From Bondarzewia mesenterica (lineage: Eukaryota; Basidiomycota; Agaricomycetes; Russulales; Bondarzewiaceae): DNA of 39,776 nucleotides. The notes under the pieces are model-generated. The model saw nothing but the letters and a program-made list of their open reading frames with translations, ran no database searches and had not been told where the DNA came from. The stretch covers positions 1-39,776 of the forward strand of contig SGPL01000317.1 in NCBI GenBank assembly GCA_004802705.1, written 5' to 3'. Made by a program: the position numbers and the translations under genes. This document shows positions 11,194 through 19,823 of the stretch, in pieces; position 1 is the first letter of the stretch, and each line of letters begins with the position of its first letter.

Positions 11194-12095
11194 ATGTTTG
11201 CCGCTCTCCGCGCCGCTGCTGCATCTCGCGCGCCTTCACGCGTATGTCGCGCTCGCTTGAATTCTGCTTTTGTTTACCATCTGAAAATGTTTGCAGGCAT
11301 TCTCATCTTCAGCGTCGCGTTCCGCCGACCTCGCGAAGCTGGTCCTTATTGGTCGTCTGGGCAAAGACCCTGAAGTGCGCACCACAAGGAGTGACAAAGA
11401 ATACGTGTCGTACGTCTAATATGCAATTTTTTTTTTCGTGTGTAGGCCAGTAATTGACACTGTTGCAGCTACTCTGTCGCGACCACAAACTACCCCCCGC
11501 CTCCTCCCAATCCCGACGGCAGTTCGTACACTATTTAGATCATATCTCTACACAACCTCCTGATTCTCAAATGTCATGACGCAGCTCGCGAGGATACAAA
11601 GACGACTTGGCACACTATCCTCTCCTTCAACCCGGGTGCCAACAACTACCTGCGTCATCTCCAAAAAGGCTCTCACGTTTACGTCGAAGCTAACTTCGAG
11701 CTGCGCGAGCCTGATGCCTCCGCAGACCCGAATACCCCCCAAGGACAACGCCAGATTTTCCTCCGCCACGGCATGTCTTTCTCTGTTAACTTTGTTTCTT
11801 TGGTTTAACAATATATACTATTACAGAGATGATTCGTGTGCTCAAGGGTCCGCCTGCATCAAGTGAGAGTTCTTGAGTTGCGTATGTTACATATGATTAT
11901 GATGGTATATTCTCGCATATATCTACAACCACCCTCTCCCCTTAATCCCTGTGTTCTGTTCAATCGTGGTGTAAATCCTCAGGTTCGTCAGAAAAATTTG
12001 ATGGACGGTATAATTTTCCTGCCGCCGAATTCGAGATCCACTCCTTTGGTTCAGATGCGAGTCAGCGGGAACGAGACACAGCGATGTCTGCGTAG
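11194..12095 (+). CDS. RIM1: Mitochondrial single-stranded DNA-binding protein (Rim1/mtSSB)
   Basis: Six exons: 11194-11241, 11297-11409, 11469-11521, 11585-11770, 11827-11862, 11983-12095. They join in frame to 182 residues. The first ~25 residues (MFAALRAAASRAPSRAFSSS) are Arg/Ala/Ser-rich without acidic residues, a typical matrix-targeting presequence. The rest is an SSB OB fold: KLVLIGRLGKDPEVR, the central T-K-TTWHTILSF strand, LRHLQKGSHVYVEANFEL, and FLRHEMIRVLK after a splice. It ends with KFDGRYNFPAAEFEIHSFGS. The protein coats ssDNA during mitochondrial DNA replication. Intron 4 starts with GC rather than GT; intron 3 has a weak GTTCGT donor. The last 45 nt of coding overlap the coding end of the opposite-strand UPF0303-like gene. 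Confidence 0.9.
11771..11826 (+). other. GC-AG intron in mtSSB
   Basis: The reading FLRH-E-MIRVLK requires the intron to start GCATGT and end ATTACAG. The only nearby GT donor (GTCTTT, four bases on) gives the wrong downstream frame. This is the second GC-AG intron in the window. Confidence 0.75.
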
Positions 12096-12901
12096 AGGAA
12101 TGCAGTTACTTACTGAGCTACTGTGGTCATGAGGCAAGCCTGGCGATGGACTTCGTGGTGGAGGAGCAGCTTTCTCTTCCATTTTGCGCAGATAATCTCG
12201 ACACGATGTGACGACCAACTAGACGGTGCCCAATCAGAGCACTGTCGACATTTAGGAGAAAGGAGCGTACGTGGTGGTCATCTGTGCTCGAACCCGAATA
12301 GCATGCTACAACCGCGATTGGACAACAAGGGGCGTTCTTTAAGATCACAACACACATGAGTTGACCTCAGTCTTCTTGCCAATGAGGAAGCTGAAGTCCG
12401 GACACGATTACCTCTAGCCAGATAGGGAAAGCTAGACATAGCTATTTCAGCTCCCTCACTCCCAAGAATGGCAAGAAAGTACTCACCACCTCCATTCACT
12501 CGTAAGTCGCCCTGAATACCCAACTGCTTGGGCGTCTTACCCATAGCCCCCATTCCCTTCTCAACATAGAAGCTCGAGTGACCCGTTCGTCGCACGACGG
12601 CGATCATGCCCTCCAAGCACGCCCAGCTGTCGAGACTTACATCGCCTACGTTGCTTCCTAGGTCCCCAACCGTACAGGAGAACAATGTGTGGCCGACAAT
12701 GGTCTGGACGGATATAACAAGGCCTTTGCCATGTTTTTGGTGCCGTGAGGAACCCCTAAAACGTTTGCGTAGGGATAGACCGAGCGTGACAGCATCATTC
12801 GCGGTGAAAGCAGGGAAGCGACAGTCAGCTTCTTCCTTAAGGGCTCCTGTTGCTAGTTCGGCATCGGTGGGAGCCATAGGTCTGCGGGATCCATTTTGCA
12901 T
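12051..12901 (-). CDS. UPF0303/heme-degrading-domain (YBR137W-like) protein
   Basis: Exons (minus strand): 12901-12487, 12431-12412 (20 nt), 12336-12271, 12218-12051, totalling 222 residues. The family signature is clear: SFYVEKGMGAMGKTPKQLG, then VNGG, then AFPIWLE from the microexon, then NAPCCPIAVVACYSGSSTDDHH and LVV...DYLRKMEEK. UPF0303 proteins share a flavodoxin-like or heme-binding alpha/beta fold with bacterial HbpS/GlcG-type domains. Yeast Ybr137w is linked to the tail-anchored-protein (GET/Sgt2) network; its exact biochemical role is unsettled. A second ATG at 12877 (MAPTDAELA) could be the true start, giving 214 residues. The C-terminal ~15 codons lie antisense to the mtSSB coding end. 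A splice that would avoid this leaves an implausibly short 27-nt intron, so I keep the overlap. Confidence 0.82.
12412..12431 (-). other. 20-nt microexon of the UPF0303-like gene
   Basis: Only 20 bases lie between acceptor TGTCTAG and donor GTAATC. They encode AFPIWLE with the first base of the Ala codon supplied by exon 1. Both flanking junctions keep frame and restore the family's GGAFPI motif. Confidence 0.75.
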
Positions 12902-13847
12902 GAGAAAGAGGTACTTCGTGATAAGTATTCAGAGGAAAGAAAAAGTGGTAATCTTAGAAAAAAGAGGAGGGTGGTTAAGGCGACACGGTGGTGTTGACAA
13001 CAAGACGTCAAATGGGGGCAGAAAAGCGTCGAACCGACGGTGCACCCAGGATACAGATACGAAGCATATGCGCTTAGGGCCAGCAGCAGCGTGGATGGTC
13101 CAGGAGGAGAGGTACAAATAAAGTTGGCACGCACACTTCGAAAGGTGGGAGACCGGTACCTTCATAATATCGGTCTCGATAGCCCGTCCCAAGTTGGGGT
13201 TGAGTACGAGGAGCACCACTGTAACCTGAAACGTAGGAAGACATGTGGGACATGGAGGTCGATGTGGACGTTCTCTGCTTTTGCTTCCGCGCAAGTGCTC
13301 TAGAAGAAATTCGACAGATGGATATCTAAAGATGAGTCTGCACTCTTTTGAGTTTGAAGAGGCTTGGTTGTGGACAGGAATTCGAAAGCCTTATGTCCGA
13401 AGCAATGTTTTATTGAACGTGTGTTGGAGAAGGTTGGAGAGCACAGGCAACGAGGCCTCCACAAGCTCAGATCTAAGATCCCGTATGTTCGAACTTTTTG
13501 AAGGGTGTCGTTTGCGACTCAAACATTGGCGAGAGTCCTAAGATTATATCCTCCATGGATCGTGCACCTTGTTACTTTGCAGAAAAACTCGATTATTTTA
13601 CTGCAGGTCTCAATTAACTCGAGTGCCTTATCCTCATAGTATTGTCGAAAGCTGCTGAATGCTGCTGAGATCTGACTTGACAACTTGTCGATGTATTTCA
13701 CGTGACAGAGTCGGAGCGCGTTGTGCGTCTGCTCCTGACTGCTCGTGTGCCAGCCCGAGCGAACGAAGTAGCTCAAGCGCTGTCTCTTATAAGTCTCTCA
13801 TGCTCTTTGTTTGTCATTGTGTTACCCAATAATTAAGCCTGATCTTT
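12902..13847. other. Divergent intergenic region, no recognised gene
   Basis: This 946-bp gap lies between the UPF0303-like gene (-) and PEX12 (+). Two minus-strand stretches look mildly protein-like. One encodes KYIDKLSSQISAAFSSFRQY (within 13519-13776). The other encodes LNPNLGRAIETDIMK (about 13160-13210), preceded by a possible acceptor TACGTTTCAG and followed by a possible donor GTACCG. I cannot join them into a model with an identifiable family, so they are left unassigned. Confidence 0.4.
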
Positions 13848-15229
13848 ATGGAATTCTTCAATGGCACCGGAGGGGATCCCTTGAAACCGTCGCTGTTCGA
13901 GTTGGTTGCACAAGAGCAGCTGAGGGACCTGTTACAACCGGCGCTGAAATATGTCTTGTCGGTGAGTGCGCAAAAAAGCGTTTTGTTCTCATGGCAATTG
14001 ATAAAAGCCCTTTTTATCAGGTTTTCGCTCAAAGGTATCCGAGGAATCTGCTGCGAATTGTCAACCGGCATGAGGAGTTCTATGCATTGATCATGTTCTT
14101 CGTGGAGCGTCATTACCTCCGTAAATACAGTGCGTCTCATTAATTGTTCATACAGTCCTATTTTAAAGACATGGGCAGATGCTTCATTTGCTGAGAACTT
14201 TTATGGTCTCAAAAGAAGACGGAGACCCCTCATAGAAACAGAGAGAGCCAAGGCGGCTGTCGGTGGAGTACCTCCTGAAGAGAGCCTGAGAACACGTGAA
14301 GTCTGGCGTTCCTTGATCTTGCTCGTATGTGTCTTTCCGCTATTCACGCTTTATATACAAAATTATTTTCTTCACAGATTGGAATACCTTATATCAGGGC
14401 CAAAGCTCAAGACTACTTCGAGGACGTTGGTGGAGGAATTGGGCTTGAAGAACTTGAAGATGGTGGGGTCAGGCAGGCCAGAGCGCTGACAGACCAGGTT
14501 TATTTATTCTTGTACTTCATCTGTCATCGCAAAAAGACTTACTCGAATTTCAGACATTCAAAGCACGCCTGCGCGGGTTATATAAACGGTCATATCCATG
14601 GCTCAACATGACTTTGAGACATGGCTTCTCGTCTACAATGTGGCATACTTGTTTGATCAATCTCCATTTTACCGACCGTGGCTGTCATGGGTTGGAGTTG
14701 ACCTCAGGCGATTAGGTGTTGATGATTATGTAGGTCTTATTCTTGCGGATTGTAGCTTATTCTAATGCGTGCGATTCAGCGTGTGGCGGCGGCGGCGGCG
14801 GCTCAGACAGTGAGCTCTGCAGATCAGAAGAGAGGTATATTGGCTCTTATTAAACGCCTTCTGATAACCTCCCCCCGTCTTCTCCTCGATTCTCTAAAAC
14901 TTCTTTTGCCAACGGCCATCTTCTTCATTAAATTCCTCGAATGGTGGTACTCTCCATCCTCTCCCGCCCGTGCTCTCTCCACATCCCCCCTGGGACCTTC
15001 AATCCCACCGCCGTCCCTTCTGCCTCCTCATCCGAGAGGTATACCCGTCGACAGGACAAAGTATGGACAGTGTCCCCTTTGTCAAAACCCCATCGCGAAC
15101 GCGACTGCGCTACCGTCGGGATATGTTTTTTGCTACCGTTGCGTATACGACCAGGTAGAAAAGCATGGGAAGTGCCCTGTGACGTTTTTGCCAGCGCGGG
15201 TTTGGCAGTTGCGGAAGGTCCTTGTATAA
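13848..15229 (+). CDS. PEX12: Peroxin-12 (PEX12), with apparent one-base frameshift
   Basis: Exons: 13848-13961, 14021-14129, 14179-14324, 14378-14497, 14554-14729, 14780-15229, about 371 residues. Family features run in order: SLFELVAQEQLRDLLQPALKY, NASFAENFYGLKRRR, the WLLVYNVAYLFDQSPFYRPW membrane segment, LGVDD, and the C-terminal zinc RING (CPLCQ...FCYRCVYDQVEKHGKCPVT). Pex12 is a peroxisomal-membrane RING protein that, with Pex2 and Pex10, forms the Pex5 ubiquitin-ligase channel. All exon phases fit except exon 5. Its start (TFKARLRGLYKRSYPWLNM) and end (FETWLLVYNVAY) lie in different frames, as if one T is missing from the TTT at 14613-14615. The exon is 176 nt, whereas 177 would fit. 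Everything downstream is intact, so a sequencing or assembly slip is likelier than a dead gene. Confidence 0.88.
14611..14618 (+). other. Frameshift site in PEX12 exon 5
   Basis: Upstream sequence reads in frame 0 to ...SYPWLNM. Downstream conserved sequence is read in another frame from ACTTTGAG onward. One extra T would make Met-Thr-Phe-Glu-Thr-Trp, matching what the family has here. Confidence 0.75.
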
Positions 15230-15790
15230 TACGTCACTGGCAAGTAATCTGCCCAGCTTCGTGTTTGCGACGCAATTGCCCTCCCGCTTTCCTGGAATCC
15301 CTTAAACAGAGGATCTCCTCGATCGTCCGAGAGAACATACATTTCACACCTTTCAAGAATTTCAAAATGAGCTATCCACTTAAACGCGTCATTAAAATGA
15401 GTGCACGGGGTCGTCACACACGTTCCAGCGATGCACGTTCGTCGCTGGAAAACACATCCTCAGAGTTCACCAGTTATCGATTCCCCTTGTCCGATCCATC
15501 TGTAGGAGCGGCAGAGAAATTTTACAATAGGAGAGGCTAGGAGAGGCCGACAGGGGAGATGGACGCTTAGATTGTGTCGACTCGAATTGCTGCCGCAGCT
15601 TCTGAAATACAGTACCAGGTAATTACCAGTTTTGGATGAGTAGCTTGCACATACCACCAGCTCGTCTGACTCTTCAGCTCAATAACTTATCTCCTCGGCT
15701 ACTCTTTCTTCGTAATTGACTCCGATTTTATCGTCCCCCCACCGCGACTTTTTGATATAACTGAAGAATCCCTTCTTCTTCTGAGGGACC
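15230..15790. other. PEX12-PHO81 intergenic region
   Basis: This stretch holds the PEX12 3' UTR and PHO81 promoter. An open + frame runs through 14941-15540 but it overlaps PEX12 in another frame and shows no family resemblance. The final ~120 bases before the PHO81 ATG are T/C-rich, as in a leader. Nothing else was recognised. Confidence 0.5.
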
Positions 15791-18700
15791 ATGAAGGTAG
15801 GTCTTTGTTTGAATGCTCGCGAGAGCTAACATTCTGAAGGCGCTATGCAATTCCAGTTTGGCAAGCAATTACAGGCCGAGATAATACCTGGGTGGTCCGA
15901 GTACTACCTGGATTACAAGTTCCTCAAGAAGATTGTTTCCTCGCTTGCCGCAAAACGACCAGGCTCAGAAGCCGCCTCTCTCGCATTAGGAATCCGTCCA
16001 GGAGATCTACTGTCTCAAGCGCCCGCTTCTAGCGTTGGGAATACGGACAGCACGTCCATCGAGTTTGATGAGCCTTCAATACTTTCATGGTATGGACAGG
16101 AGGACGATAGAGGGCCCGACTTCCAAGCACACAAAGCTGCGTTCTTCTTCAAGCTGGAGCGAGAGCTGGAGAAGGTATGCTATACGGCTCCGGGTTTGTT
16201 TGACCGGTTTGATAGACGCCGCTTGTAGATCAACGCATTTTATCTGCGAAAGGAAGCCGAGCTCAAGCTCCGACTGGAAACGTTACTTTCCAAGCGGCGA
16301 GCTGCGGCTTTGAGGGTGCTTCCGGATGATATTGATGATACTACGCAAAACTATGTTGAATGGAAGGCAGTAGAGGAGGGATTTCATTTGCTTGAGCGGG
16401 ATATCGCCAAGCTACAGGTAAAGTGAACCGACCCTATCTTATTCTTGACCATGCAAAACCAATCTTTTTCTAGCAATTCATCGAAATCAATGCTACCGGC
16501 TTCCGGAAAATCCTCAAGAAGTGGGACAAGCGCTCGAAGTCCACGACTAAGGAACTATACCTTGCTCGGCAGGTTGAAGTGCAGCCCGTGTTCAATAGAC
16601 AGGTCTATATCACCGCCTATGACTTTTCTTTCCGCTGATGTTGTGTTTAGCTCATCTCAGAACTCTCTGACATAGTCACCGCTTGTCTCGTCGACATCAC
16701 CGATGTGTCGTCAGGATTGGCGCTTGATGGCCAGGCCGTCAACGATCTCATCTTTAATCGCCAAATGTCGATTGAGGGGAACACGCAGATGGGCCTTTTC
16801 CGAGATCTGGAGAGCAACCTGCGAAAGGCGGTCACTACTGGTGATCAGGAAGCTGTCAAGGCTGCTGTGCTGTATTCGAACACGCTCGGGCAGCAACAGC
16901 AGGCCAAAGTGCATATCACTCGCATCTTATGGCGCTCTGTCGTGGACGCACCTCCGGACCTCGCCGACTTGATCATGTCTAGTACCTCCGAACCTTTTGA
17001 CTTCAAGTTCGTTGATGATATCAACGGACGTACTTGTCTTCACGAGGCAGCTATTACTGGAGCACCGCGCTTGGTCGACCTTTGCCTCGAGAACGAAGTA
17101 CAGCCCGACAAGGTCGACGCATATGGGCGTTCGGCTTTCCATTATGCTGCTATGAACGGTCATGCAGATATTTGTCGACGTCTTCTGGAGTCCAAGGCAT
17201 CACCGTACGTCCATGACATGGAGAACTACACCCCAATTGTCTATGCGACACTGAAGGGCAGCGTTGACTGTGTTCGTGTCCTGCTCGAAGAGGGTGGAGT
17301 GTCAGCTCAACCAACCCCTTCTGATGGGGATCTCATTCCGCTTTCGTTGGCGAGCCTGGCCGGTCATATGGACGTCGTCTTGCTATTGCTCGAGCACGGG
17401 GCGAGAAGTCTACCCAATAGCAATGGCGAATTTCCGATACATTTCGCTGCACGCAAAGGACATGCGGATATCTGTCAGCTCTTGGTCCGCCATGAGGGAT
17501 GGGACGTCGCCGACAAGTACAATGAATGGACGCCGCTTGTCCACGCTGCGAGATATGGGCACGCTTCCTGCGTCAAGGTGTTGTTGGAGGCTGGAAGCCG
17601 TACAAACGTCGTCGACGAGCTCGGAAACTCACCTATCCATTATGCTGCTTGGTACGGCCACCAGGATTGCGTCGCTCTCTTGTTGACTGCGAGTACTGTT
17701 GCTGCCAGGGACATTTCAATGCGCAGCCCTTCCGACAAGTCTACTGGGTCCAGTGCTCTGCGAGCTATGGAATCAGATATCGACATGATACCATCTCTTT
17801 CGCTGCCTCCTCCAATGATGCCTCATCGTGTCTACGGTCATAATTATCTTGACAGACAATGCTTGGTTCAGGTTACCATTGGTCACACTACTCTACCTTA
17901 CGCCACTCCACCGGACCAGCCTGTTCCTGCTGTGCGACTTCATTCCAGGCTGATGGGCACAGGCTGCTCTGAAACGGCTTTACTTTCTTCTCCTCTCTTC
18001 AAGCTGGTCATGACATCCTCCCCGAATGCTACTTCCGCGCCTCACACTATCTCGCTTCCCCTTCTGGACGAGGTCCATGTCCTCACATTTCAGACGCCGT
18101 TGCTGGATCAACTTTCTTTAGAATTTTCGCTGTACCCCAACTTTGGCACCAAAACTATCGGTCGAGCTATCGCTCTCCCTTCGTTGTTCAGCAAATGGGA
18201 GAACAACGAGTTGTTTACATTGCCTATATTAGACCACCGTCTGCATGTTATTGGAGAGGTAAGACAGGTTCTCCCTCTAGAAAGGGAAGTCATATTGAAA
18301 TAGAAGGTCACAGGTTTCTTTCACCATCAACATCATAACACCCTTCGAAGAAGTGACGCTGGAAATTGGTGGTGCAGTAGAGACTTATTGGAAGTCGCTA
18401 TCACAATCTCAGCCTGCTCCTATACCAAAGCGTCGCTTGTCAAGTATGTCACGGGCACGACCATTCTCTTCTGTGCAAGCCTCTCCTTCAGGCTCGTCTC
18501 ATGCAATGACTAGCTTCCAACCCATCACCATCTCGTCTGTCTCCGGGAGCTATGTGTACCTTACGGTGCAAGTCACGCGGGACCTCCATCCTGTCGTGTT
18601 CGCAGACTGGCGAATACCAGAAAATGACTTTTATCTTGGGGTGGCAGATATTACTCTAGCTCAGTTTGAGTCCTTGGCAGAGAGGACCGGAAGGGATCTC

Positions 18701-19611
18701 AAAGCAACGGAAATGAAGCCTTTGACGGCATCAGAGTGGTATAGACTATCGTCTGCTGTTATGCTGTCGCTAGAAAAGCTCATGAAGGTGTGTCTTATGA
18801 ACGGGTTTGCTGACTTCATAGACTCTGAATGGATTTTATTTTTCTTCCATCAAAGATTTTACCGATATCTATGGGCGTTTGCCTTGAACTTGCCTACCTA
18901 ACTTCAGAGATTAGGGAGCGAAATTCCTTTGGGCATAATTTGCCATTGAATCAATTTATCGACTCGGTTTTGCGAGCGGTCTATCATACCTCGGCGGCAT
19001 TGCCGGGAGGCCATTCTGGCCGCCGAAAAATCATATTCACTTCATTCTCACCGGACGTCTGCGCGGCTGTGAACTGGAAACAACCGAACTGTACGTGCTG
19101 CCTGTTACGCTGCATAAGCCTTGCCGAGACGAACCGCTCATGTTCATTGCTTCGACGCTCGTTCTGTTCGTTTTCTCGGCAGACCCCGTGTTCTTCGCAT
19201 CACAGTGCGGTGAAGTCAACAGCAAGGTTCCTAGCGCAACCGCCCTGAGTACGAGAGATGCCAGGGACCAGAGACTGTCGAGTCTGAGTGCAGCCGTGGA
19301 GTTCTGCAAGGATAACAACCTTTTAGGCGTCTTTGTAGATACAGAGCTATTGGTGCGTGTTTGTGCGGTTTGCTTCCTATCTGGGGTTCATCCTGTGACT
19401 CCCTTTCGTCTCATCGTCGCTATCTTTCTTTCTCCTTCAGGACAAGGTCCCTTCATTAATTCGAGGAGTAAGGGACGGTGGCATATTGGTGGGGACGTAC
19501 AACGCACCCACGTCAAATACGGCTACGGCGCCTGGATTGGATGGTGTTGCGGTTGATGCTTTCTTCCAAGATGGTGTCTTCGATTTTCGTGATCATTTCG
19601 TTCGGGCATAA
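15791..19611 (+). CDS. PHO81: Pho81-like SPX-ankyrin-GDPD phosphate regulator
   Basis: Nine exons: 15791-15796, 15857-16174, 16229-16417, 16474-16602, 16651-18258, 18314-18787, 18856-19090, 19183-19352, 19441-19611. They join in frame to 1099 residues. Exon 1 encodes only Met-Lys; together with exon 2 it makes MKFGKQLQAEIIPGWSEYYL, the start of an SPX domain. SPX spans roughly residues 1-220 (LKKIVSSL; KWDKRSKSTTKELYL) and senses inositol pyrophosphates. Ankyrin repeats follow at ~336-560 (GRTCLHEAAITGA, GRSAFHYAAMNGHADICRRLL, NSPIHYAAWYGHQDCVALLL). A GDPD-like barrel occupies ~780-1099. Yeast Pho81 inhibits the Pho80-Pho85 kinase in low phosphate. In the GDPD part the usual acid/His positions are replaced (TRDLHPVVFADW where active enzymes have a catalytic His-Asp), so the domain is probably non-catalytic. 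Confidence 0.93.
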
Positions 19612-19823
19612 CGGCATATAATCTATGAAGGGGATTAGGGCAGTGTTTGACGGTAAATAATGACAGTAAATATAGTTCGCGCTGTATGGTATTTGTAGTA
19701 TCTAGTGACAGATGTAGCCAGTAGCGATGCTCATGAATAGCGGACATTCACCGCAACCATGCTTGACGGCGTCCGAAAATCGCAAGCCACATTCTAGTTC
19801 CTCATTAATATGCCACCTCTGCG
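19612..19823. other. Convergent gap PHO81 / ABC transporter
   Basis: A 212-bp tail-to-tail spacer that holds both 3' UTRs. No coding sequence or hairpin terminator was recognised. Confidence 0.45.

Noticed and set aside
12051..12110. A 27-nt intron in the UPF0303-like gene that would remove the overlap with mtSSB
   Set aside because: GTAAGT...TACGCAG is present but 27 nt is too short to be a credible spliceosomal intron.
14941..15540. 199-codon + strand frame overlapping PEX12
   Set aside because: It overlaps the PEX12 zinc-RING coding sequence in another frame and shows no domain. PEX12 accounts for the conservation signals.
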